Of a stretch of 60,000 bases of DNA, positions 46,946 to 59,642 are shown piece by piece (the stretch's first letter is position 1; each line of letters starts with the position of its first letter). The DNA comes from Liolophura sinensis (lineage: Eukaryota > Mollusca > Polyplacophora > Chitonida > Chitonidae). The stretch spans positions 55,789,187 to 55,849,186 of the forward strand of contig NC_088301.1 of NCBI RefSeq assembly GCF_032854445.1, in the 5' to 3' direction. A program made the translations under genes and the position numbers. The notes under the pieces are model-generated. The model worked only from the letters and a program-made list of their open reading frames with translations. It made no database searches and had not been told where the DNA came from.

Positions 46946-49420
46946 GTGGACGTCAACGGTGATAGCTGTACTGTAAAAACAACTTTGTGTGGGAAAAGAG
47001 GCAAAAGGAGGGAAACTAAGAGGATCCCTCGTTCCCAGTAAGTTTATTGATGTCATTTCCAAAAATTTACAGTCATAGAGGGAAAATATGCATAGAATAA
47101 AGAGGTTATTAAAGAGGTGAAAAATACGCCTCAGAAATGGAAAAAAAAAAAAATAATTTTGGTATAGGCTTTCAGTATTTTTCTTAATACCTAAAGGATT
47201 TAAGGAAGTAGGATTTAAGAAATAAATTTAATGTAGGGAAGTTTCATATATTCATGTTTTAATGAGTTTTTACGGAAATTTTGTTAAGATCGTTATTTGA
47301 GGCCATACTACTTAATTACGAAGTCAACCTCAAAAGCAGAAGTTTGTGTTGCCTACCATTTTTGTACATTTATGGTAATTAGGGTGTCTATAGAACCCGC
47401 ACTTACAGGCTTTTAGAAATCAGACCAGGATTTTCCTACCACAGTTTGAAAAGGAATTTATCATTTAATACCCTTGTGTGGAAATTGGCTATACTTTTTG
47501 AGTAATATGGATAAAAATATGGACTTTTCAGACATTGGCATTTACATTTTGCCTTCAAAGCAAAGCCATTATTTTGGAGTTCTTGGTCACTTCCAGTATC
47601 GGGAATTGTGATTTGTGATCCAGTTCAAGAATCAGAGACAGTTGACACTTGGTGGGAACCAGTCCCTGGCAGCTGGGAATACAGCTAGTGTCAAAAATCT
47701 GGAATTTTCCCAGTCAGAAAATCCCGGGACTCTCCAGTCTCACGAAACCTGAGAATCCAAAGTGTCATGCAAGTAGAAATTATCTGAGATATCAAAAGTG
47801 GAAAACAGAGACTACATACCAACTGAACATTGGTACCATAATTTGAGAAAAGAGTCTCAAGGAGTCCATTTGACACCCATCTGCCCCATATGACACTCAA
47901 CTGGGGACCCTGTCCCACATGACACTTAACTGTTTGGTACTTGTTTCACTGCTGGTTCCTCCTTGTCATAATAAATATTCATCATCTGATTCACTGACAA
48001 TCTCTTGTTGGAGAACTTTCATTTCGTATCAGAATCTCAAATCTCCTGTACAAGTCATACTGGATAATAACCCAAGTTCAGGAAATGTTATGAAATCGGA
48101 TCCAAATAGAAGCGGCATCTCCAAGTTCAGGGGAGAAAATCCTGATTGGTTTATTCCTTTAACAAGCTTCGCTCGGCACGTCAAATATCAAACAGGATTA
48201 AAGTGATTGAATGGTGTCGAACTCATGGGTACCTTGAGGAGAAGACACCATGAACCATTGTTGTACAGTTCCTTTTCATGTATCCCTTAAGTTCATCAAT
48301 CACTGAAGCAGCACTTCAGCATTGTTAGTGTTCACAATGGCCATGTCACCATAGGTCTGTCATTATGTAATAATTATCTGTTTATTTGTGATGTCAGTGG
48401 CATGTTACCTTCAGTAATGAATATCAGAGATAGTCACCTTCTCCTGAAGTTCTTGTAGAATGGATAGTGTGAGGAAGGGGTTTAAAGGTTAATAGACACT
48501 CAATTTTTCTCATCAATGAAAAGTCATAATTTGCGTTCTATGGTCTATGCGAAGACAAATATGATATTCTTATAGCCTGTTTTTTTTGTTTTTTTATTTT
48601 TTATTTAGTGCATTTAATTCTTTTAAAGTGTATTTGACATGAAGCAGAAGTTTAATATCTCTCATATAGTTCAGAATCATGACATTAGCAGGCAATAATA
48701 TTTCGTACTTAATACTGAGGTTTCATTTTTCTAACGTCAGCACATCTTTTTAACATGATTTGCTGCCTGCAATTAACATTGTATGGTAAGGGTAGGGTAG
48801 GAATTAAATTTGAACCTTTGTCGTGTTAATGTCTTATGGCAGCTGACATCTCAGAAAAAAATACATTAGCACTGGCAATATGTCAAGATAACAAAAAGTG
48901 TCCAAGATTGAAAATCAAGATTTTTTTATAACTGAAAGAAAGCTAACCAATTTGGTGGGCACAGAAAAGAAAAAGAGATAGAATTGAGAACAGTCAGTGT
49001 TTTTTAGAAAAGTTTATGACTTTCTTCTCATCTATCTACATGTATAGTGAGGTTCTCATAGATCATGCAACCAGCTGTATGAAAAAAGCGATAGGGCAGT
49101 AGTGAAGTGTATGAAAACCAGGCTTAGTGCAGAATATTAGCCTTTTCTTGGACACCAGCCGGAAATATGGGCTTTTGTTTGTACAGTGGAGACACTGTTA
49201 ACTGCAGTAAGCATGTCAAAAGAATAGCATTAGACAATGGTGAAGTTCACTATGGCCTGATTCTGTGACTTTTCAAGTACCATTGTATAACGAAATAATC
49301 TAAATTGTTTTAAGAATGCCATTGAAATAATAAACAAACATACTTACGAACTGTCTCCTTACAGTATCAAGGTTGAATGTGTACATGGTAAATACAGTTT
49401 TTGCAACATCATTATTTGAG
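46946..49420. other. Intergenic, no gene seen
   Basis: AT-rich. The stretch 47085-47270 shares fragments such as AATATGCATA..AAATA and GGTTATTAA with 5205-5290, so may be an old repeat. A short GGGTAGGGTAGGAATTAAA motif lies at 48793. Confidence 0.35.
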
Positions 49421-49615
49421 GGGGCCTCCATGGCCAAGGGGGTTAGTATGCCAGCACAGCACGATAACTCAGGAGCCTCCCGCCAATGTGGTTGTTGTGA
49501 ATGCAGGTCCTGTTCATGCTGGCTTTCTCTCTGGCTGTACAGGGAAGGTCTGCCAGCAACGTGTTGATGGTCATGGGGTTTTGTGACCTAAGAATTTTTA
49601 TGCTGTTTAGCCGTC
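49421..49615 (+). mobile_element. Degenerate SINE
   Basis: GGGGCCTCCATGGCCAAGGG (diverged head), CAGCACGATAACTCAGGAGC, TCATGCTGGCTTTCTCTC, GGGAAGGTCTGCCAGCAACG and GCCGTCTGTATGATG follow the family order. The 3' end is eroded. Confidence 0.8.
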
Positions 49616-51995
49616 TGTATGATGCAACTTTGTTCCCTGTTTCTCTAGCATGGCGTATCCCATGGCCAAGTAAGAATTAACCAATAAAAGTTGATCTATC
49701 AGGTTGCCAAGTATGTCAAAATGAAATGGTTGTGATTGTTTCCACTCCATTTCCTAAATAACTCAGGCCATGTAATATAATGTTATTTGTTGTCTTTTCT
49801 TTTAATCGCTTAGTGATTTTTAGCTGCCTGCCTCAGATATCTTCAGTCTGCCTCTGAGATCTTCATAGTCTGCCTCTGATATTTTCATCAATTTGAAGTA
49901 AAAAACATTGCTAAAACCATTCACTTTTGTTTTTAAGAATTGTAGCTTTACCCCATCTCAGCAGTATTTATGTCATATCATGGCAACCTTGCACTTTGAA
50001 ATACTCTGAAATAGGGAACATGAGGTTGGACTGAAAGTTGAGAAATACCTTTTCTTTTAGAGTCGAATAAAAAGCTTATGTGTGACATGGAAGTAGTTTG
50101 ATATTTCCTGTAAGCTCCTGTAAGGGCCGTCTAAGAATTCAAGCATTTGAATACATCACAATGCTGTTCTTCAGTTAAAATAAACAGTAATAATGTGTTC
50201 TGAAACGTCATGCAGTGGGTATGTAATGCATGTTTTGTACATGTAAGTGCATGTACTAATTAGTATGTATACATCCATGCATACATACATGCACATTTAA
50301 AGGTGTTGTTACATGTTTGTCTTTTATTTACTGGTACCAGCTGAAAAGTTATGTGGGGTGAAGATTGCTGATCTCCAGAAGGTCTAGGACTTCCCTACAA
50401 GCCATACTCAGCCATGTGTGTTTCTGATTTGTGAAGCCTATGTTTGCCTTACATTTGTGTAGCAGGCATTGTTATCCTGTCACCAAGCTACCAACAGTAG
50501 GTGGAATGTAATCAACTTAGCAGGGGGTGGAATCATTTCAATATCAATATTCACAGATAAAAGATGTCCCGTCCCGTCTGGTCTTATCTACCAATAAAAT
50601 AAGGGTTTATGTGCTCCATGTAGGTGAGATGGCCTGCTCATTGTACCGACATAGGCACTGGGTCGTGTTCCCTCGAGTGACACTTGACAGGAAAATATCT
50701 GCTAATAGTCTCAGACAACCTCTGCAGACTGATCTTATCACTTTTTTGATCAATCAATACACACCATATTATCTGCTCTATATTGTCATAAATTTTCAAA
50801 TTTCCCTTAGTATGGGCTGTTTCTTTTGATCTTCTGGTCTTAAGCATTATGTGACATGTTTGCTTGTTTTTAATATATATTGACAAAATTCTTGTGAAAA
50901 ATCTTAATAAATACCAAATTTATTGAAACCTAAGTAATGTAATAAATAATATATGGTAATAAGAAAATTAACCTAAGAATTTCTACTTGCCATTTGAATT
51001 ATACCTTTGAGCATTGACTTTTCCTTTGGCTAGCTGGCTGTTTGTCCACCTGTCTATAAAACATTTATCCTGTTAATACAGAAAAGCATTATCCAAATTA
51101 TCTGACATTATCAGGTGTTTTATTTGAATACCTGTAATATCAGTGTGGGATTGTGGGCCATTTCAAAACATAATGTGTTTTCTCTTGAAAACAATCCTCT
51201 CATGAAGCATTAGATGTGCTGATGCACATGTCTGTTTAGCCTTGAGCCAGAAACCTTTTGAATCTCTAACCCAGTTGTTACATTCCACTTAACAGTTATA
51301 GAACTTAGAACAGATACAACTATATTACTTGTTAATGCGTCTAATACTGATGTCAAACATTCTTTTTTCGGGTCAACATAATAATGTCACATGGAAGACA
51401 AAGTGACATTACAGTAGAAACTGGTATCATTGTAGTTGTGGCTCTACAGTCAATGGTTGACATATATATGTAACATCAGCCTAGCTTTTTGGTAACCATG
51501 CTACAAAATCTAAGTCATAAATGCAGTCATATTATAATGCTTATTTATAACATTGGATGTCCATTGTCCTGATCTGTTGATTGTTAAAGAGAATGAAAGA
51601 TTAAAAATGAAGAATTCCTCAACAGAATGACCATTAGAAACTGTATCTAAAATACCAGGAGTTATTTTTGTAGATAGTTTTTACTGAGTGGTCCATAAAG
51701 CCTGACTTGACTACATTTTGTGAAAAAAAATCCAAAAACATAACTGCAGGTATTTTTACCATTTTTTCATGTCCTTTTTCTAAAGATACTAACTTCATTT
51801 TAAGACAGATTTTATACCATACTCGCCATTCGAATTGTCTATGTTGCCATGCAGTAACCGGGAAGACGATGTTAAACTAAACATTATGGATGATATTTTA
51901 TTGAGCTCATTTTTTGCACACATGTAAGCATGATAATCTATGATGTTCTATTGTTGATTTGCTGTATGCATATTATATGCTATAGATTACTGAAT
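49616..51995. other. Non-coding; dispersed repeat at its 3' end
   Basis: No gene supported. The last ~110 bases (from about 51890) are part of the TTGAGCTCA..ACACATGTA dispersed repeat. Confidence 0.35.
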
Positions 51996-52370
51996 TCCTG
52001 ATGTCGTGGGGCCTCCGTGACTCAGTTGGTTAGCGTCCTAGCGTAACGTAATGACCCAGGAGTTTCTCACCAATGCGGTCGCTGTGAGTTCAAGTCCAGC
52101 TCATGCTGGCTCTCTCTCTCTCGCCATAAGTGGGAAGGTCTGCCAGCAGCCTGCAGATGGTCGTGGGTTTCCCCCGGGCTCTGCCCGGTTTCCACCCACC
52201 ATAATGCCTGTCGCCGTTGTATAAGTGAAATATTCTTGAGTACGGCGTAAAACGCCAGTGAAAGAAATAAATGAAATTCTGATGTCGTGTATTGTGGATT
52301 GTTATTTTAGTGTTAATGTAAATGTTAGGTGTGGTAGCTCATAAAGTAGTATCGCACAGGGGAATTCTTT
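51890..52370. repeat. Dispersed repeat copy split by a SINE
   Basis: TTGAGCTCATTTTTTGCACA, then ATGCTATAGATTACTGAATT belong to the repeat seen at 44770-45010. It is interrupted at 52008 by a SINE and resumes at CTGATGTCGTGTATTGTGG, AATGTTAGGTGTGGTAGCTC. Confidence 0.55.
52008..52278 (+). mobile_element. Full-length SINE nested in a dispersed repeat
   Basis: GGGGCCTCCGTGACTCAGTTGG head, GTGAGTTCAAGTCC B-box, CCCGGGCTCTGCCCGG, GCCGTTGTATAAGTGAAATA, CTTGAGTACGGCG and an AAATAAATGAAA tail. It is flanked by an 11-bp TSD CTGATGTCGTG at 51998-52008 and 52279-52289. Confidence 0.94.
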
Positions 52371-52549
52371 GTTGGCTTTGCTAGGAAATCGAAGTTAAAG
52401 GAGAAGAAAGTTTAAATATCAAACAAATACCATTTAAAAGAGTATGCATTTCCTCGCAAGTGCATGTCATAAAAAAAAATTCTAATATGTGCCTCAAGTT
52501 GATAAATTATAAATAAAGTCAACACCATTTTGTTTAAGAACTAGTCCTG

Positions 52550-52799
52550 AAGTCTTCTGTGTGAGGAGGAGAATTGCCGTCGGAAACTGCCGAAATGCAG
52601 TTCATACATTTCCGGTAGAACTCTTCTTCCCAGAAGGTAGCGAACATTACACTTCGTTTGACGATCAGGAAACGGAAATGTTGGAATGGACGTAGGTTCC
52701 GAGTTTACACGAACAAGCTGGAAGTTTTAACGACTCTCACTGGCTGAGAGGCAACACACCCCCAGCATAAATTACAGGGTGTTAAAGATTGAGGATGCG
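52550..52799 (+). promoter_or_regulatory. Probable promoter / 5' UTR, CpG-enriched
   Basis: This 250-bp stretch has about a dozen CpGs in a CpG-poor surrounding and directly precedes a short ATG exon with a good donor. That is the same character as the FBXL5 promoter. It has no visible TATA box. Confidence 0.5.
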
Positions 52800-52856
52800 A
52801 TGAACTTAGCGATTTATGCCGGCTTTGCCGTTTTCAGGCTTTTCGTGTATGGCAAG
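52800..52856 (+). CDS. Candidate first coding exon of an unknown gene
   Basis: ATG at 52800 opens 19 codons (MNLAIYAGFAVFRLFVYGK) ending in phase 0 at AAG followed by GTAAAATC, an acceptable donor. The peptide is hydrophobic, as in a signal anchor or signal peptide. A two-codon upstream ORF (ATG CGA TGA, 52795-52803) overlaps this start. The CpG-rich upstream stretch supports a gene start. The gene would run past or up to the end of the window; I do not recognise it. Confidence 0.45.
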
Positions 52857-54467
52857 GTAAAATCACAAAATTATGCAGCAGGCACCACCAGATAGAAAAA
52901 CATGCTCTTTTCAGCCTGTAGTGTCGTTTTTTAAAAGTTTTCTTCTACTGTCAAGTTTCTTCCCTTCAACGTAAGGGAACTGTGTTGAGATCAAGTTTTG
53001 CACCTGTGTAAAGCAGTATTATCCTGGACAGATTTCTATTTAGGAGAAAATCCCCTCACCTTCCTAAAACAACTGAATGGGATATTCTGACATTTTAATG
53101 GGATCTCTGTTCAAATTTTCATCAAATTAATTTTTTTAGATTTCAGTCAACAAGTGTCAACCACAAACCAGAATCTTAGCTCTATGTCTTATCGTAAGCA
53201 GAAAGAATGACAAAAATGTAAATTTACACAATAATTTTAATATGAGTGAAACGAACAATTAACAGTGCAGGTGTGGAGTTCTGCACCCCGTGGGTATCGG
53301 TGTGTTTTGTATCTTCCTCCTGTTGAGTATGATAGGAATCCTCATGGTTGGCATTTCCAGCAGAAAAAAATCTTTTTACAGAAAAACACTTTTTGTAGCT
53401 GGCAGTGGTTTGAAAAGGTGCTTTTGTCAGCAGCATTTCAGGAAACAAAATAGTAACTTGAGCAGGTGGTTGTCACGTAGATGAATATACATTCAAAGAC
53501 ATATTGCGGCAATTGTCATCAGGGGGAGGTCACTGTGATTTCCTTACTGTTAAATGTGGTAAGTGACAGTGTCACAAAGCGCAATTAGCGATAAGTCTTC
53601 TAAAAAATTATGGATGTCTTACAATGAGATCTTTTATTGAGCTCCAGTTTTGTATACAAGTAAACCAGAATGAGACCGGTAAATGTTCCATGTTCATAAG
53701 AATCAACCTTGTTTTCATGTCATTTATGAGAACCCTTTTCTTTTAATTTTTTTTTATCTATGGTTTATATTATCAATTGTAGATTAGAATGACCAAATTG
53801 AAAGTGATTTTCTATTTAGGTGTTGATCTGTATTCCATTTGGCAGTCCCAAAAGTACCTTCTCACATTACCTGAAGTAATATGATGATTTAATTATTTCA
53901 TTTACGAAGCTAACAATTTGGCGCCTGTGTCTGTTGCAAAGCATGGTAAAAAATGCGTACACAGTCAAAAGGATGTTGCCATCCTAGAACAAAAATCTTG
54001 TTCTTGTAATAAAAGGCGATTTGACATAAAGTCTTCACTTTCCCTTTCTTGAATCAGTCAAATTTTCCTTTTAAATAGCAAAATTTTCAAAATGATAGCA
54101 AATATCTTGGGTGCAAGAAAAAACATAAGATCAAAAATAATTCTTGTATGAAAACAAAAAAATGTTCTTTGGGGAGGGGGTTGCTAGAGAAATTTTGAAT
54201 TTAGCCATTCACTGCACTGGTACCAAGGTATGCCTTGGTAAGCTTCATGTAATTGGCTGCATTCATACAATCAATCTTCATCTCTATTGGAACAAAGATG
54301 CTATGCTGTGATCTTGGAGGGTATTCTCTTCATTTAATTTACAGTGAACACAAAGATTGCCCTTGAATTATAGGATACTCAAAGCAATTCCAGATGGGTT
54401 TGGACTGCTGGGTTTTCAGTTTGTGTAAAGTCCACGAAATAACTTACACAGTTGTAATGATTTCAAG

Positions 54468-54470
<3 letters not shown>

Positions 54471-54532
<62 letters not shown>
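54471..54532. repeat. Compound (AT)n(AC)n microsatellite
   Basis: An uninterrupted AT run from 54471 to about 54505 switches directly to an AC run ending at about 54532. Confidence 0.97.
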
Positions 54533-57004
54533 CAGAACTGTAAGAGTTGTATACTTATTTTCACTCTGGACATTTGAAGCACTTGTTCTAGTACCATATT
54601 TGGGAAGGGTAGAAGATTTCAACAAGAAGAAATTATACAAACATATTGTTCATCTTAATTTAAGCTAGGCACCTGGTGAGTCAGAGTTTGCTACTCCAAC
54701 CCCAGACATCACAACCGCAACATCAGTGTGATAAAACATCATGTTTGGTGTTTAAATGTACATCTTTCCAGTAGGATATACCTATCTCCCAGAAAAGCCT
54801 AAAAAAGCAAAACCTTCTAAGATCAATTAAACTCTCAAACTCGAAAAAATGAGCAACTTTAGTCAATAACTGCATGTTATTTTTCCTTTCATTTACATTA
54901 CTGGTAAGGGAACAGTATGTTAAAACATTTATGTACATATATGTATAATGTATTTGTCAGAGTTTTCCAGGTCTGTCAGTTCTAGTCAAAGGTTTATTGC
55001 CTTGTGATGCAGGATAATAGAATCAAGGTTTTCTCTGTTAAAAAAAGTCTGTTAAAAGATGCACAGAGGCAATAGTCGTTCAGTACAGGGAAGAGGGCCA
55101 ATGGAGGTGATAGTTAGCAATGCTTCAATTCAAACCTAAGATATTGATTTGAGTGCAGCTGCTAGGCTGTGGTCACCACTGTGTTGTGGCTCTGCAAACT
55201 TTTATGGAAAAACACTGCCTGTAATGTTCCAAGGTTGGCAGCTGTGTGATACAGCTGGGTGACTAACTGGTTCAGACAAATAGTTGGATTGGCGGTGGCA
55301 TGTTTACTGACCCTTGCTAGTAGGTGGGGGGAAATCCCATTAGCACAGTTACATGCTGCCAACCAATGCTTCCATCCATCCATCCATCCATCAAAGCCCG
55401 GAACAGGTTATCACTGATGCTATATATTGACTCTGGCATACCTTTAGGACATGGTGTTCAGAGACAGGAAGTAGCAAGACAGTTGTGCCACATTGGTCGT
55501 TCAGTTTAGCATGTCTTTGGCATGATCACTTTCCTCGCTGTCATAGACCAAAGTCTGACATTTCGCAATAGTACAACTTACCACCATTTGACATGACAGC
55601 TTTTTATTGTTGTTGTTCTTTTTTTTTTTTGCCCTTTGTTTTTTTTTTGTTTTTTTTTTTGCCCATTATTTTTTTTTGTTTTTTTTAATTGGGTAAAAAA
55701 ATCTGGTTGTCTGTTATATTCATAGTCGTACAAAACCCTATCCATTATATCTCTGCCTGATGGGAGCACAAGGACAAGTAGGTTACAGTGATTAATATGC
55801 ATGTATTTTTTCTGTATACTTTTCATTATACCTCTGACATGGTCCTACTTAATAGATGGAATTTTCTGTTTTTACTTAATAAACTTTGAGTTCCTTAAAG
55901 GCGGTACTCGTTAATGCTGAACAATTGTATTATATTTCATCTTGCAGAACACACATAAGCCATGAATGTTCCAGGTTTTAAATTACAGGCGCATTTATGA
56001 TTAATGTTCATCATGTCAGCATATAAAATTTTCCTCACATCGAAATAGCTATTTCAGTGTTCCCTTTCTTCTTTCAGATATTGAATCCTGTTGTATTCCA
56101 TAAATTAAAGATGTTGGTTTAATGGTATTACATTAATACTAACCTTTCATTGCCTATGAGGGAAGGATTCTAGTTTCCCCTCCCAGAGTTAGTTTACACC
56201 TCAACCTGCATTAGGGCAACTTGATAAATATCTTCGGTAAGGATGTTAACTTGAGCTGTCTTCTGAATGGATGAATTAGATGCAGATTTGATGAATTTCC
56301 CCAAGGATGTAAGCTGTTTAATTGAATTTATCTGCCTCCCCAACAGGGAAGATTTCCTGCTGCCTGTTCATGACATCCTTTCTCGAAGTAGAATATATTG
56401 ATTTAGTTCTGTTTAATACCATGAAGTTTTTTCTCAGGTTTACTCAATGGAACCTTCTCGGTTAAATAATTGTTTTTGACATTCTGCAAGAAATTTTACC
56501 ACGTTATTTTTGTGACATGCTGAGAGGGTCAAGGGACATTAAAAAGAACAAAGACTTTAATTTTCAATTTATTTTTATTTTCAGTAGTACCTTTCAACAT
56601 TGTTTTCTTTTTCCCAACAAAAATTGCCCTTCAGTAGCCAACCCCTCTTGATGAAAATTGATTCCATTGGTGATCAGTGATATGAAATGTTCACAATGCA
56701 TAATTTGTTTTATAAAATGAAGCTTTATTGTGGTAATTTGAATGATTTTGCACATTCATAAAGAGAAATAAAAACTTGAAGCATGTGTATAATTGTCAGT
56801 GATATGAGTTAGCTGTGGACATATCATATGGAGGTCCATACTTTATAATGGTATGCTATAGGTTTAAAGAAACTGATTGGAAGTGTTCCAATGTACATAC
56901 CTCTGGTGGAACAGATACACAGTTTATACATGTATTGGAACTTTACTGTAACTTTGTAGCTTGGTCCACACCACATACATTTTGCAGATTTGGTCATTAC
57001 TATG

Positions 57005-57175
57005 GCCCTCTTAAGGGTCAGTCACCTAAAGCGCTAGTCATTCAGTGGCCTCATGACAAACCAGGTTGCAGGATCAAATCCAGCGCTGGCTGCAGAATGA
57101 AGAGAAAGGCAGTAGTTTTGCTACGGATTTCTCCATCCATTAATCCATGAGACACGAATCAATCAAGTAATACCT
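57005..57175 (+). mobile_element. Possible tRNA-derived SINE of another family
   Basis: GGTTGCAGGATCAAATCCAG has the form of a tRNA B-box region, after CCTAAAGCGCTAGTCATTCA (A-box-like). No flanking duplication was found. Weak. Confidence 0.3.
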
Positions 57176-57624
57176 AAGTTATTATGTTATATTAACGCAT
57201 TTGTGGTGCAAAGCAATGACACAGTATTGTTCTTTTCTTTGTGTGAATAATCTTCCTTGCTGTTGGTGTGGATGACACTAGTGATAGATGTATTTGTGTG
57301 AATGTCCATGCACTGTTTATTTTTCTCATCCTGGCGAAGTCTAGTTCAAATCACAATATCATTAGTAGAAATGTGAAACTTTGATGACAGTTGCCAGAGT
57401 TGTATCATAGTGGTGCACTGTCATGTTGATTTGTGTTTTCTTCCTTCCTTGGTTTAACCATTTGTATGCAAAAAGATAAAATCTTTTAGAGGATAATAGG
57501 CCATATTTTCTAGATGCCGGAAGCATCCAGAAACTTGACTGACAGCTAAGATATAGCTGTATATGTATAATACATGTACATGTACTAACTGTTACTGTGA
57601 TGTTTTTTTTTCCCTTCTTCTTAG

Positions 57625-57670
57625 TCTGCTTCAGATATTGCTAAATATTGGGTGGATGTTTTGGAGGAAG
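57625..57670 (+). CDS. Candidate internal exon
   Basis: A strong acceptor (long T/C tract TTTTTTTTTCCCTTCTTCTTAG) precedes 46 bases that read SASDIAKYWVDVLEE in phase 0 and end at GTATAG. The phase suits a direct join to the 52800-52856 exon. A second frame (LLQILLNIGWMFWRK) is also open, so the reading is not decided. Without transcripts it is a guess. Confidence 0.3.
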
Positions 57671-59092
57671 GTATAGCAGGATGTTGTGTTATATGTAAAA
57701 CTGAAATGGACATTAATAGTTATGAGGATATGTGAATAGAAACTCAAAAAATGTGTTATGACAAACCTGGTGTATGTCTCCTCTGCATTTTTCTCTCCCT
57801 GGCAACAACAGTTCAGATTGAGAAGTTAACAAAAATCTGTATTTATTTGCTTTAACCAAGCAGGTGAATTGAAAACATTAGGTATGTAGCAGGGAGGAAT
57901 TACTGGTCTCGAGGTAGTGGTGTGGCATGGTATTAAAGAGCAAATACTTAAAGTTCTCTGAGCATGGGTTGCTGTTTCAATCAGTATTGATGTCATTGGC
58001 TGGTAAGTGGTGTTCATTTGCATATAAATGGCCACTGGGTTTTAATGCAGAGATGCATGTAATCAGTCCTGTTCTGACAGGTCCATTTTTCAAGACCTGT
58101 AGACTGAACTTAAAAAGAGTAACAATTAAGACTGGTACTAGAGGCTGTATTTGACCCAGCAAGTACTTCCCATGCCTTCACACAGCATTTTCTTACAGGC
58201 AAACTGAAGATAAACAATCTGATGCAAAAAAAAAAAAAAAAAAATTGAAATAAAGCATTTAATTAAAACCACCTAAGTGACATGAGTACCTTAGGGAAGT
58301 ATTTCACATGCCTAAGACCTTGATCTTTATTAGGATGTTTTTACCCATTTTATACATCTGACTGTATAATGAAGGTTGATACTGTAACCTTCCTTTGTAT
58401 ACATATTTTTGAATGTGCAGTTCAGCCTCATCAGACAAAAGTAATAGTTTGCTGTTCAGGAAAATCCAGTCTGTCAAATGCAGATGTTTCTGGTATGAAC
58501 ACATGTAAGAATTTTTTAAACTTAGCAGATGTGAATATCATGGTTATGTACTTCTTTTTATCTGTTTGTCAGGAATATTCTTTTTAGGAGCCTAAGAGTT
58601 ATGGACACAAAAGGCAGCAGCTTCAAATTCTGCTTTGTAAAGTTGTACTGAAACTATTGTTGGAAGTGAAATCAGAAATTATTGACAAATACCACTGTCC
58701 TCAAATTTAGGAGTTCTGTGGAATGGGGGTAGTAAATATGGGATCAGCTATGATCTATTAAAACAGCTTAGAGTCCATTGGAAGCTTGGCAAGTTGAGAT
58801 ATTCAACAATCCTCTGTACTGTCCATGTAATGGAACGTGAGAGAGGTGGGCCTCCTCAATTGACCATTGATTACTGGCCTGAGGTTTTAGCCTCCATGAG
58901 CACCACCCCAACTAGTCCCTGTTGTCAAGCAAACTCTGGTATTAACTGTAACATAGTACATGATAGAATATAGATGTGTCAAGTTTGGTGTTCTAAGAGG
59001 TCAGTGCAGTAATTCTCACTGACGTGACAAGCAACATGAATACTTGATATACTGACCATGCATAGTAATGGCACATACGTTTGTCTTCACAG

Positions 59093-59133
59093 GTCGCACT
59101 GCTGCCATGGACCAGAAGATGCCCTGTATTTAA
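59093..59133 (+). CDS. Candidate terminal exon
   Basis: The acceptor TTTGTCTTCACAG precedes it. After the 57625-57670 exon (phase 1) it reads RTAAMDQKMPCI then TAA. In another frame it stays open for 43 codons to TGA at 59222 (VALLPWTRRCPVFNHDKPR...). Which frame, if any, is used cannot be told. Confidence 0.25.
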
Positions 59134-59579
59134 CCATGACAAGCCTCGTTGTAGACATGATTCTGCTGACCCATCACAGATTTTATCCCTGCATCGTGAG
59201 AAGCACAGTTTTCTAGGTGGCTGACATAAAGAGCAATGTTACTTGTATATAGCATCCACTGAGGCAGCCAACTTTATTTACTTTTGAGAGAAATTTCGTT
59301 AGAATTATTCAGGTGTTATGGAAAACCTATGTGTATCCTTTGCTGTAATGTAGTTTATAAAATATGGTATTTCAAGTTTTGTAACATGCTTTTTGTTTTT
59401 AAATATTGCCTTGCCAACTATCCATATACATGTACTAAGTAATAGCATATTTGATTTGTTTTCTTGTTTTCTTGTTTTTTGTTGTTGTTGCTTTTTTTAA
59501 AATCTGAAATTATCCACATATTCATGACTGTAGTGTTAGGATTTACAAACAAAGAGTTCAAATTCTTATGGTTCTTTTA

Positions 59580-59642
59580 CCGTTGTCGTATAAGGGAAAT
59601 ATTCTTGAGAACGGCGTAAGACACCAATCAGATAAATAAATC
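59580..59642 (+). mobile_element. SINE 3' end fragment
   Basis: CCGTTGTCGTATAAGGGAAA, TATTCTTGAGAACGGCGTAA, GACACCAATCAGATAAATAA match the last ~60 bases of the SINE family. Confidence 0.85.

Larger units (their letters stand above)
52857..57620. other. Mostly non-coding, probable intron
   Basis: AT-rich. No confident exon. An ORF at 53271-53456 is preceded by a weak acceptor and could be an exon, but nothing else supports it. T-rich imperfect repeats with GCCC lie at 55612-55690. Confidence 0.3.

Noticed and set aside
46712-47041. A 109-codon ORF with Cys and basic residues
   Set aside because: Most of it is a reverse-oriented SINE.
50342-50622. Two exon-like pieces (EKLCGVKIADLQK and IKDVPSRLVLSTNKIRVY)
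   Set aside because: The splice phases do not join, the first donor (GTCTAG) is weak, and there is no further support.
53271-53484. A possible exon coding for a hydrophobic, claudin-like membrane segment
   Set aside because: The acceptor is poor in pyrimidines, two frames are open, and no family motif is complete.
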